Positions 1 to 7,644 of a stretch of DNA of 44,391 nucleotides are shown one piece after another. The translations under genes and the position numbers were made by a program. Source of the DNA: Steroidobacteraceae bacterium (GTDB lineage Bacteria; Pseudomonadota; Gammaproteobacteria; Steroidobacterales; Steroidobacteraceae). Where the stretch lies: positions 1 through 44,391 of the forward strand of contig JABAQN010000037.1 in the NCBI GenBank assembly GCA_019187495.1. Direction: 5' to 3'. Every line of letters starts with the position of its first letter. Positions within the stretch are counted from its first letter, which is position 1. The notes beneath the pieces were generated by a model. That model was not told the origin of the DNA. It searched no databases and worked only from the letters and a program-made list of their open reading frames with translations.

Positions 1-708
1 CAGCATTGCGGCGGGAAACTCCCATGTTTCCCCGCCACGCGCGCCGCTCACGCAGCGCACGCGCTCGCGCGATGCGGCGATGAACCAGCCGTGCGCCGCG
101 CGCGGCTGGGCGCGGCCGAACACGGCGGGGGTGAGCGCCGCGACGCAGGCCGCGTGTTCCGGATCGCGCACCGACTCGTAGCGGACGAGCGCGATGTCCG
201 CCGCGCGCGCCGCCGCGGCGAGCGCCTGCGTCGCGCCGTAATCCGTGCGATGCGTCCATGCCGCCCGGTCCCTCGACAGCGGCGGCGCGGTGAGGTCGAT
301 CGCACTGCCGCGCACCGCGGCGGTGAACGCGGTGTGCGGCACCGGCTTCAGGTCGGGCGTCGCCGGCGAGTCGAGCAGGAATCGCAGCCGCCAGTAGCTC
401 TTCTCCGCGAGCGCCGTGCGCAGCTCCTCGGCGCCGTACCACACGCCGCCCTCGAACGACGCACGGAAGCGCGATCCGGCGCGCGGCCGGTAACGAAACG
501 GCGTCGCGAGGAGATAGTGCAGCTTCGCCGTGCCGGGCGGCAGCGCCGGCTTGCTTGCCTCGAGGATCGACTCGAGCAGCGACTGCTCGGGCAACGAATC
601 GACGAGACGCATCGTCGAGGCGGTGTGCTGCGCCTCGACCACCCGCCAGAGCACGCGCTGGTAGCGGCGCGCGCTAGAGGCGAGCTCGGGCGGCGTCCAG
701 GTAGTCAA
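1..708 (-). CDS. RES-domain toxin (partial, C-terminus beyond window edge)
   Basis: Reading the minus strand from 708 to 1 gives one open frame of 236 codons that leaves the window without a stop. RES-domain toxins of Xre/RES pairs degrade NAD+. The family is recognisable from the LWRVVEAQH segment near residue 30, the FRYRPRAGSRFR and GGVWYGAEE stretches in the middle, and a WEFPAAM end. I chose the TTG at 708, inside the upstream antitoxin gene, because the family normally has a WTPPEL-like segment just after its start and this is present here; an ATG at 612 would remove conserved residues. The 35-base overlap with the antitoxin stop suggests translational coupling. Probably only a few residues are missing at the C-terminus. 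Confidence 0.85.
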   Translation of the reverse strand, partial: MTTWTPPELASSARRYQRVLWRVVEAQHTASTMRLVDSLPEQSLLESILEASKPALPPGTAKLHYLLATPFRYRPRAGSRFRASFEGGVWYGAEELRTALAEKSYWRLRFLLDSPATPDLKPVPHTAFTAAVRGSAIDLTAPPLSRDRAAWTHRTDYGATQALAAAARAADIALVRYESVRDPEHAACVAALTPAVFGRAQPRAAHGWFIAASRERVRCVSGARGGETWEFPAAML

Positions 709-1060
709 CGGTGCGGGCGAGACCGGCCGGGTCCCGCATCAGGTCGAGCGGCACGCCGCCGAGCGCCGCGTTCGGCGAACGCATCCAGGCGCGCGCGGCG
801 ACATCGTCCGAGCCCACGATCGCATCGAGCGAGCGGAACGAGCGCACGAACAGCGCCGCGAGCTGCCAGGGCTTGCTGCCCTCCTCGAGCGCCCTGACGC
901 CGCTCGCGAGGCGCGACGCCGTGGCGCCGCTGACGCCGATGATCTCTGCGAGCTGCCCCTGCGTGACCCCGAGGAAGCTCGCGGCCCGGAAGGCCGCACG
1001 CGCGAGGACGGCGCCCGGGGCGGGCGCGGCCTCGCGCTTTCTGTGGCTGGGGGTGCTCAT
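674..1060 (-). CDS. Xre/MbcA/ParS-type antitoxin of a RES toxin
   Basis: A 128-residue protein with a helix-turn-helix-like N-terminal half (GQLAEIIGVSGATASRLASG, about residues 35-54) and a C-terminal segment (about 85-125, WMRSPNAALGG, PLDLMRDPAGLARTVDYLDAA) typical of the antitoxin Xre/MbcA/ParS toxin-binding domain (DUF2384). It would neutralise the RES toxin encoded immediately downstream and repress the shared promoter. The toxin gene starts inside its 3' end. The start at 1060 is supported by a promoter only 10 bases upstream, which implies a near-leaderless message with no Shine-Dalgarno. Confidence 0.9.
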   Translation of the reverse strand: MSTPSHRKREAAPAPGAVLARAAFRAASFLGVTQGQLAEIIGVSGATASRLASGVRALEEGSKPWQLAALFVRSFRSLDAIVGSDDVAARAWMRSPNAALGGVPLDLMRDPAGLARTVDYLDAARARL

Positions 1061-1070
1061 TGCAGGTGAA

Positions 1071-1100
1071 ATGATACTGCGGTTTTGTTTCCATGGTAAA
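1071..1100 (-). promoter_or_regulatory. Candidate promoter of the Xre/RES pair
   Basis: On the minus strand a TTTACC (-35, 1100-1095) and TATCAT (-10, 1076-1071) are separated by 18 bases, and the antitoxin ATG lies 10 bases after the -10 box. Transcription would therefore start within a few bases of the ATG. Inferred from sequence only. Confidence 0.45.
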
Positions 1101-1152
1101 ACGGCAGCCGGGCGACCGGCGGCGTGCCCCGGAAGGCCGCCGATGCCGCCGT

Positions 1153-1181
1153 TTGAACGGCGCCGGGCGCTTCAGTAGACT
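1153..1181 (+). promoter_or_regulatory. Candidate promoter of tRNA-Pro
   Basis: TTGAAC (1153-1158) and TAGACT (1176-1181) are 17 bases apart, and the mature tRNA begins 17 bases after the -10 box, a normal geometry for a tRNA promoter. Confidence 0.5.
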
Positions 1182-1197
1182 GCGCGGCTCACTGTCG

Positions 1198-1274
<77 letters not shown>

Positions 1275-1466
1275 AGTAAATCAGGTCCTTACCGGACAGA
1301 TCGAGTCTTTGCGGCGATTTTCTTGCCGTCACAGCGCTACCGCTCTCACGCAGCACCCCTGCCCTGGACGATCAGCGTTCGGGTTCCCATGCATCGCGAG
1401 GCCAAGGCACGTCCGTCTGCGCAGGACCACACCACCGGCACGATTGCCTCTCTTCCTCTCTGGGCG

Positions 1467-3761
1467 CTACTTTCGGAACGCAACGTCCTCGCGGTCGGTT
1501 GACCGCGGACTGGGACCACGCATTGCAGCCTGCAAGTCCCAGACAGCCTCAGTCTCGATCACCTCGACGAAGCGCTCGGCACTGAAGCCGTCGGGGTACA
1601 GACTCCAGCTGGACTCGCTTGCATCTGCTTCATGCGTCTCGTCGACTCCGTAGTTCCCCGCGAGCAGCCCCCCTGGATCGTTCAACAGGTGACGATCATC
1701 GCGAAGCGCGATGATCAGCTCTTCGACGGACACCTTCAGAAAGCCGCCGAACCGCTGATGGTCGCATTCGATGCATGTGTCGGCGATCCACACGTGTTGC
1801 TGAGTCGGAATCAGGCCCTCGGCCCAACCCAGCATCGTGCGAAACCCAGGATCGGAGGCGATGGCCATCGCCACCGCTTCTGCCTTGCGCTGAAGCTGCT
1901 GACCGGCCTTGCGAAGCGTAGTGGTCGCGTGCAACCACGCGTCCCGCTGAGACCGCCGCATGAACGTCGACTTCACCTCGATCACGAACAGATGCCCGTC
2001 GAGGGCGGCGATCAGATCCACCTCGCCGGCGTCCTCCACGTCGCGCGGCGGAACCCAGTTCAGCAGCGTCCTGAATCCGCGCTTCTCGAGCAGCCCTGCG
2101 AGCCCTGCTTCGATCCGGCGTGCCTCGTCCCGAGCCTGTCCGCGGCGCGCGCCGAGTCGCCTCAGGTTGTTGATCGCCGCGGTGGTGTTGTTCTGCACGC
2201 CAACGACCCACGGCAGTTGCACGAGCGTCGCCCCAAACTTGAGGACCGGCCGCTCGAACAGCTGCGGCTGAAGGCCGGGCTCTTTGCGCTGCAGTCGCTC
2301 CGCCATCGCGACCATGTCGTAAGTCCAGAAGTCCAGGATCGCGGAGGCCATCCTCGGATTGCCTGCGGGCTCCGAGTTCGTGACGGTCCAACCCGTGATG
2401 TTGGACACCTTTGAATCCCGGCTCGACCACGTGAGCGGCATTCGGTTCTGGAGCCCTTCGCGCAGGCCGTCCATCGCCAGACGCTGCAACGCGACGACCC
2501 AGTCCCCCGACGCATCGATGCGCGCCGCAAAGGCGGCCAGGAAGTCCTGCTGGAAGAAGGCGGACATCAGGTTGAGCGATAGCACCGCCCGAAAGAGATC
2601 GACTGAGTCTCCGGACTCGGACGCCACTTCGTCGGCGACACCGTACGCCTCACGCAGTCGAAGCTGCGCTTGCAGTGCCCGTAGCCAGGCCAGTCGGTTG
2701 GCCTCGGCGTTTTCCGGTCGACCGATCCTCCATTTGGCCGGATCCGCGGCGACCTGCTCGACGTAGTCGTCGACAGCCCGGTGGAACCAGTAACCATGCA
2801 GGCGCTCGAGTTTGAGCCCATCGCGTTGCCACGCCTCCCGTGCGGCTGGATCCACCTCGACGATCTCGAGCCGCTCGCCTCGCCGCTCGAACCGAATGCC
2901 GTCGTCATAGCTGAACGCGTCGGCGGACCTGGAGATGAACTCGTTCAACTCGATCTGCGCGTCCATGAGCGCGTGAAAGGCGCGCAGATTCCGCTGGGCT
3001 TCGCCCGTGCTCGCCGTACCGGACTCGAAGAGGATCGGCCGAAGATGCCGCGCGAGCGACCTCCCGATGCTCTCGTCCGTCAGCTTCAGGGATGAGGTGC
3101 TGGCCTGTGCGAGTTTCCACGCGAGCAGATCGCCGAGCGCGTCCCAAGCGACTTGAACGTTCGCCCCAGACGGCGGTGTGGGCGCCTTGACATTGAAACC
3201 CCTCGGAACGAGCACTTCGAAGGCGTAGAGGCTGGCGTAGAGCAAGAGATCGAACACCGATAACTCAGCCAGCTCCGCCTTCTGCTCTTCCAGCGCCGCG
3301 ACCCGTTCGCTATACGCCAGCGCGAACAGGTCGAGCACTCGGCAGATCTCGGCTACGGCTTCGCTTTCGAACCCCGCCTCGTCCAGCTCGACTCGTCGTG
3401 GCGAATGCGGGCTCAGGACGAGCCCGGAGCGCCTGACCGCTCGGATCAACGCCTCGGGCGCCTCGCGCGCGATCCGCGTCACCAATCCATCGGCAGCCAC
3501 AGCCTCCTGACCGAGGTACCGCGCCAGGGCGAGCGACATCGCCTCGCGGGGCCACGCGTCGGGTGGGAAGCCCTTCACCACCTCGCTGGCCCAGAAGAGG
3601 CTGTCGCGCTCCTTCTTCGAGAGCTTCTTCTTGCCAACTGGTAACGGCTTGCCGTCGAGGTAGGCAGTCGCAACTCGTTCGACGGCGATCCACTGCGGGA
3701 TGCCGTCGCCGATCAAGCGAACGAACAGGCCGTCGTAGTAGTTCGTCGCGCGCTGAAGCAT
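1467..3761 (-). CDS. Large PD-(D/E)XK nuclease-like protein linked to AbiE-type genes
   Basis: A 764-residue protein that I do not recognise as a named family. The C-terminal third carries a PD-(D/E)XK-like core: GEVDLI with Asp582, then after 12 residues IEVKS with Glu595 and Lys597, followed by an Arg-rich helix. This suggests Mg-dependent DNA cleavage, but no function is proven. The N-terminal 550 residues are mostly helical and without a recognised motif; no signal peptide or membrane segment is visible. It is the last gene of a minus-strand run after the AbiEi-like and nucleotidyltransferase-like genes, starting 14 bases after the latter. A second copy of its first 157 residues survives at 20660-21129, showing that this three-gene set existed twice in the island. 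Likely role: effector in defence or a TA-like unit (inference). Confidence 0.7.
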   Translation of the reverse strand: MLQRATNYYDGLFVRLIGDGIPQWIAVERVATAYLDGKPLPVGKKKLSKKERDSLFWASEVVKGFPPDAWPREAMSLALARYLGQEAVAADGLVTRIAREAPEALIRAVRRSGLVLSPHSPRRVELDEAGFESEAVAEICRVLDLFALAYSERVAALEEQKAELAELSVFDLLLYASLYAFEVLVPRGFNVKAPTPPSGANVQVAWDALGDLLAWKLAQASTSSLKLTDESIGRSLARHLRPILFESGTASTGEAQRNLRAFHALMDAQIELNEFISRSADAFSYDDGIRFERRGERLEIVEVDPAAREAWQRDGLKLERLHGYWFHRAVDDYVEQVAADPAKWRIGRPENAEANRLAWLRALQAQLRLREAYGVADEVASESGDSVDLFRAVLSLNLMSAFFQQDFLAAFAARIDASGDWVVALQRLAMDGLREGLQNRMPLTWSSRDSKVSNITGWTVTNSEPAGNPRMASAILDFWTYDMVAMAERLQRKEPGLQPQLFERPVLKFGATLVQLPWVVGVQNNTTAAINNLRRLGARRGQARDEARRIEAGLAGLLEKRGFRTLLNWVPPRDVEDAGEVDLIAALDGHLFVIEVKSTFMRRSQRDAWLHATTTLRKAGQQLQRKAEAVAMAIASDPGFRTMLGWAEGLIPTQQHVWIADTCIECDHQRFGGFLKVSVEELIIALRDDRHLLNDPGGLLAGNYGVDETHEADASESSWSLYPDGFSAERFVEVIETEAVWDLQAAMRGPSPRSTDREDVAFRK

Positions 3762-3775
3762 GGTTGGCCGCGCGG

Positions 3776-4107
3776 TCAGGGTGTGGACCTGACGGATCGA
3801 GCGGAGGCGAGCAACCTTGCGGCAAGCCGGATCAGCGCGATGTCATCCTGCAAACCGAGATCCAGGCACTGATCCATGATGGCGTCGTACGGGTCGCGAA
3901 GATAGCTCAGGGCTCGAATCGCCGTGACGATGTCCACGTCCAGCGTGCCGGCGGGCGCGCGGGCACGAGATACCGCGGCGTCAAGCCGCCGACCAGATGG
4001 ACCGAGTCCTTCCACGGGCCCAGTCCTCGCAGCAACGTCACCAGCACCCGTTCGCAGTCGAGCGTGTACTCGTCTCTGTAGCCGTCCAGCGTCGCAGGCC
4101 TGGCCAT
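3776..4107 (-). pseudogene. AbiEii-like nucleotidyltransferase fragment, copy A, frameshifted
   Basis: Starts at 4107 (TGATG overlap with the AbiEi-like stop). The N-terminus contains the nucleotidyltransferase-like LVGGLTPRYLV motif, with DVDIV expected next. Compared with the intact copy at 21144-21494, 19 bases are missing in the GC-rich stretch just before DVDIV. The original frame therefore ends after about 66 residues, while DVDIV and the C-terminal part are readable only in another frame down to 3776. Even the intact copy is much shorter than ordinary AbiEii toxins, so both appear to derive from an internally deleted ancestor. Presumed inactive. Confidence 0.7.
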
Positions 4108-5196
4108 CAGAAGCCGATCCTTTCTCGGCGCAGGTGTTCGGCCAGCTCCTTGGCTCGACCCTCGCCCCGCAGGAGGTCGAGGTAGACCTGGATCGGACTG
4201 GCCAACCAGACCCCGCCGACCTGCTCGCGAAAGAGCAGATCGCCGGACGACTTGGCGTCGATGACGGCGAAATTCGCGCCCTCGCCGACGACGCGCGCCC
4301 CCCAGGTCGGCGATCGCCGCGTCGGCCCCCGACCCCGCCAGCAGTCGGCATCGAACCAGCGAAACCGACAGGAACGGCACGTAGCGCTGCGCGGCCGCCT
4401 CGAAGCCGACGGCATAGTCGACGCCATGCGCCTCGCAAACCTGGCCGAGCCGCTCCATCAGGCCGTCGGGCTTCACCCAGGCACGAAGTAGCGTCGCAGC
4501 GCCGGCGGCCGGATCGAGTCCAGCTGCTTCGCCCAGGCATCGAGCAGCGCGGCAGGTTCCCGAAGGTGCCTCTGCTTGCTGGGGCCCTGCCCGCGCGATT
4601 CGAGCCAATCGAAGCGCTCCATCTCGGTGAGCACCTGGGACGCCGTGGCGGGCGAGACCAGCGTCCGCTCGGCCAGATCCTTCACGCCGAACCACTCCTG
4701 ATGGCGAACCAACAGGCCGTGGAGGACCTGTGCACGCCGCCCCGTGAATAGCGAACGCACCGAGCGGGACAACGATTTGGGCGGCGGCCGATCGACATAG
4801 AGATAGGCTCCCCGGGGCCGGCAGGTAGAGGCTGCCACCGCTGTCGTAGTACCCGACCCGTTCGGCTCGAAGCAGCTCATTCGCGCCCGGCGAGATAGAC
4901 TCGGCGACCAGGATCGCCAGCGGCTCGCCGCCGCTCTCGCCGGCGGGGTGTCGACGGGAAAGGTCTCTGATCCGCCAGACGAGCTGATGGGCGTCGCGCG
5001 GGCAGACGGCCCTCCTCAGCTCGACGAGCGCGTGGATGGGCTTGCCGGCGACGTCGAGCGCAAGCTGAGCGTCGCGCTCCGGGGCGCCGACGCTTTCCAG
5101 CTCGGCCTGCACTTCCGGCAGCGACCGAAGTGCCGCGAGGAACTGATCAATCCGCGCCCGCTCGCTCGTCTGCGCCTGAAGCATGGTCGCCGCCAT
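4107..5196 (-). pseudogene. AbiEi-like type IV antitoxin / transcriptional regulator, with three frameshifts
   Basis: Protein-like sequence runs from an ATG at 5196 to a stop at 4107 (about 363 codons) but needs three single-base shifts: an extra base near 4810, a missing base near 4477 and an extra base in a G-run near 4303. The joined product has a central winged helix (FGVKDLAERTLVSPATASQV) and a C-terminal domain typical of AbiEi antitoxins, ending with RAKELAEHLRRERIGF. AbiEi proteins repress their own operon and counter the AbiEii nucleotidyltransferase, which follows here with a TGATG overlap. All three shifts lie at runs of G or C, so assembly errors are a real alternative to a true pseudogene. 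Only the last 16 or so residues of a second copy remain at about 21495-21547. Confidence 0.7.
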
Positions 5197-5198
5197 GG

Positions 5199-5268
5199 TT
5201 TACCGGGCAGCAAGTATGCGCACCATATCGAAGATTTGGTTATATAGAAATATTTACTGTGCAGCAAA
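5199..5268. promoter_or_regulatory. Pair of direct repeats before the AbiEi-like gene (possible operator)
   Basis: TTTACCGGGCAGCAAG (5199-5214) and TTTACTGTGCAGCAAA (5253-5268) match at 13 of 16 positions and lie 54 bases apart. The first is 2 bases upstream of the AbiEi-like start codon and would cover its ribosome binding site. An AT-rich stretch between them (around 5235-5255) could hold the promoter. AbiEi regulators bind repeats in their own promoters, so autoregulation is plausible; not proven. Confidence 0.4.
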
Positions 5269-5489
5269 TCTTGGAGTTGCCGGGAGGTGCTGTACCAAGA
5301 AGTCTGTGCGGACGCGGTCACGGTCGTCGTGCTCTGCTTTGGCCTGTCTGACGTGGGTCTGTAGGGCGTGACCAGTTCCACCCGCTCGCGGAGGCGTCGG
5401 CCAGTTGCTATTGAGGCTTGCATAAATGGCTTGCAACTTTTTCGCCTGCCGTGAATCCAAGGAGATGTGTATTCTCGGGCGGAGCGAAT

Positions 5490-6490
5490 ATGGGCAAGTC
5501 AGAGAAAGTGGCTCGGGAGCTGCAGCGGCGCCGACTGCGTGGCGGTCGACTACTGCTGCGTGGCGAATCGCAGGCGGCGGTAGCGCGACGCGTCGGTGTG
5601 ACGCGCACGACGGTAAGCGATTGGAACGAGCGGTTGGTCGCGGGTGGACTGGAGGCGCTCGAACGACGGCCGCGCGGCCGCCCCTCGGGGCTCGACCACG
5701 CGCAGCGGCGCGAGTTGATGCGGGTCCTGATGCGCGGCGCCTTGGCCGAGGGGTTCGCCACGGATCTGTGGACGCTGCCCCGCGTCGGCAAGCTGATCGA
5801 GCGGCATTTCGGTCGGGCGTACAGCGAGAGCCAGGTGTGGCGCATCCTCGTCGCACTCGGCTTCTCCTGCCAACGACCCTCAGGAAGGGCGCTCGAGCGC
5901 AACGAGGGAGCGATCAAGCGCTGGGAGCAGGTGCGCTGGCCGGCGCTAAAAAAAACGCTGCCAAACAAGGCCGAATCATCGTCTTCATCGACGAGTCGGG
6001 ACTGAGCGAGCGGCCCACCCGGGTGCGCACCTGGGCGCCGCGCGGCGAGACTCCGGTGCTGCAGTACCACTTCAACAGGAACCAGCTTTCGGTGATTGCC
6101 GACATCAGCTTCCGGCGTTTCTACTTCCGGCTGTTCGCGGGCGCCATCAAGAGCCCGCAGATCATCGAGTTTCTGCACGCCCTCGGCCGCCAGATCCGCC
6201 GACCGTTGCTGGTGATCTGGGACGGTTTGGCTGCGCACCGCAGTGCGATGGTGCGCGAGTACCTCGAAGCGCTGAACGGAGCCATCCAGATCGAACAGCT
6301 CCCGGGCTATGCGCCCGAGCTCAACCCCACCGAATACATCTGGGGACACCTCAAGCATCACGAACTCGCCAACCACTGTGCCGGCAACTTCGCTGACCTG
6401 ACACGCAGCGCGCGCAATCGCCTGCGCTCGATGCAGCGGCGCCCGACGCTGATCCGCGCGTTCTGGCAGCAGGCTCAACTGGCACTCTGA
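5490..6490 (+). CDS. IS630-family transposase, made by programmed -1 frameshift
   Basis: The first frame (5490-6005) encodes a helix-turn-helix domain (QAAVARRVGVTRTTVSDWNE, about residues 28-47) and a winged-helix part. The second frame, ending at 6490, encodes the DDE catalytic domain: FIDESG, VIWDGLAAH and PELNPTEYIWGHLK supply the Asp, Asp and Glu. The frames overlap at a run of eight A (5948-5955) where an A-AAA-AAA slip by -1 joins them, as is common in IS630 elements. The start at 5490 (MGKSEK) fits the family; an upstream extension would begin inside the end repeat. The element appears intact and potentially active. Confidence 0.9.
5948..5955 (+). other. Slippery A8 run for -1 ribosomal frameshifting in IS630 transposase
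   Basis: In the first frame the codons read CTA-AAA-AAA-ACG. A -1 slip on the A run moves the ribosome into the frame carrying the DDE domain. The first frame otherwise stops at 6005 without any catalytic residue. Confidence 0.8.
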
Positions 6491-6531
6491 ACATGTCAGG
6501 TATTTATGCAAGTCTCAATAGGAACGGACCG

Positions 6532-7644
6532 ATGCAGTTCTCCGAATCCAACGATACGTGGAGGCTGATTCCTCCATGGGCGGATTTCCTGATTCGCCTG
6601 GGCCACGGTTGGCCCGCGAGTCCGTCCGGGCGTGAGCGGATCTGCCTCGTCTCAATGCCGTGTGATTCGGCGGCGGCCGGCCTTATTGCACTCGGCGCCA
6701 TGATCCGCGATCTCGGCAATCCCCGCGCGAACGATCTGGACGGACACTACGATGATCTCTGTAGGTACGCAGACGAGTATCTAGGTAAGTGTGGAAGGCG
6801 CGACCGGGAAGGACAGGTCTGTGAGGAGCGCTGCGATCCCCAAGCCGTACGCTGCGGCCTGAGCGAAAGAATTCCGGGGCTGTTGCGCAGCGAGGAAGGG
6901 GAACTCTATCGAATCTCCGGGAAGGGCGCGGAGTCGCAGCTTGTCCCCGGGGGCGGGATCATCTGTACCAAGGTCATCGGACGGGGGCGCGCGAAAAGGC
7001 CAAGAAATAAAGATCTCCGGGCTCGAAGAGATGGCGACGATCCGGGATCAAGATGGGTTCTGCCGAGCCGGTCCCTTGGCTGGCACATCGACGGAAATCC
7101 ACCCGCACAGCTCGAGTCTGCGGGACAAGCGCTGCAACACGATCCGTACGAACAGATTATCCCGGGTGCGCATGTGCTCCCGGAGAACCTCTCGGTATCG
7201 TACTCGGGGCTGTGTCTGGCGAGCCGTGCGGCAGGCGGAAAGGCGACCCGCGAAGCGTGCGAAGAGATTCGGTTCCGGACCGACGACGGTCGCGAGAACA
7301 CGCTTGTCGACCTGCTGGCGGTCACGGCGTGGGCGAGTACCCGCGAAGTATCGAGGGTCCTGTTTTTTAATTCCCGAACTGGAGAGATGGACCGCCGGTC
7401 GCGTGACCCGAGGATTGTCATCGCGGATGGTCCGGACAGCTTTCTTCGTGCACTCCAGCGATTTAAACACTCCGACATAATTGGCGTAATGCACCGTGCG
7501 GTTGATCGGGAGGTGCTTGAGGAGGTTGGCGTTCGCATGCAGAACCTCGAACAGTGGTACGAGGCGGATGTGCTTCTCGCCGAAGCTCCGCGCGGAGTGC
7601 CACATGGAATTTCGACACTCACGCTGCGCCGGAGAGCCAGGTGA
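6532..7644 (+). CDS. Unrecognised protein, first gene of the DISARM-like operon
   Basis: A 370-residue protein without a motif I can name. The N-terminus (PPWADFLIRLGHGWP, then VSMPCDSAAAGLIALGAMIRDLG at about residues 43-65) looks like a folded core, followed by a Cys-rich stretch (about 86-108) and a mixed C-terminal half. I chose the ATG at 6532; the frame is open back to 6493, but that part lies inside the IS630 end, so the native 5' leader has been replaced by the insertion. Its stop overlaps the GTG start of the next gene, indicating tight co-translation. Together with the next protein it totals about 900 residues; I suspect the two correspond to the unknown-function protein DrmE of class 2 DISARM, split in two, but cannot verify it. 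A frameshift around 6990-7060 cannot be excluded. Confidence 0.7.
   Translation: MQFSESNDTWRLIPPWADFLIRLGHGWPASPSGRERICLVSMPCDSAAAGLIALGAMIRDLGNPRANDLDGHYDDLCRYADEYLGKCGRRDREGQVCEERCDPQAVRCGLSERIPGLLRSEEGELYRISGKGAESQLVPGGGIICTKVIGRGRAKRPRNKDLRARRDGDDPGSRWVLPSRSLGWHIDGNPPAQLESAGQALQHDPYEQIIPGAHVLPENLSVSYSGLCLASRAAGGKATREACEEIRFRTDDGRENTLVDLLAVTAWASTREVSRVLFFNSRTGEMDRRSRDPRIVIADGPDSFLRALQRFKHSDIIGVMHRAVDREVLEEVGVRMQNLEQWYEADVLLAEAPRGVPHGISTLTLRRRAR

Larger units (their letters stand above)
5411..6518 (+). mobile_element. IS630-family insertion sequence
   Basis: Bounded by 17-base terminal inverted repeats with one mismatch (TTGAGGCTTGCATAAAT at the left; right end reads TTGAGACTTGCATAAAT on the minus strand), flanked by TA on both sides (5409-5410 and 6519-6520), the target duplication typical of IS630/Tc1-mariner elements. 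It carries one transposase made from two frames. It separates the AbiE-like genes from the DISARM-like operon and ends only 13 bases before the first start codon of that operon. Confidence 0.93.

Noticed and set aside
1275..1466. Integrase gene or remnant after tRNA-Pro
   Set aside because: The 192 bases contain no frame with integrase motifs; nothing recognised there.
5408..6511. Minus-strand frame of 367 codons across the IS630 element
   Set aside because: Shadow of the transposase; it spans the element ends and has no family features.
7554..7640. Longer N-terminus for the second DISARM-like gene starting at ATG 7554
   Set aside because: That part lies entirely within the end of the preceding gene and is Arg/Ser-rich; the GTG at 7641 with GTGA overlap fits the coupling pattern of the rest of the operon.
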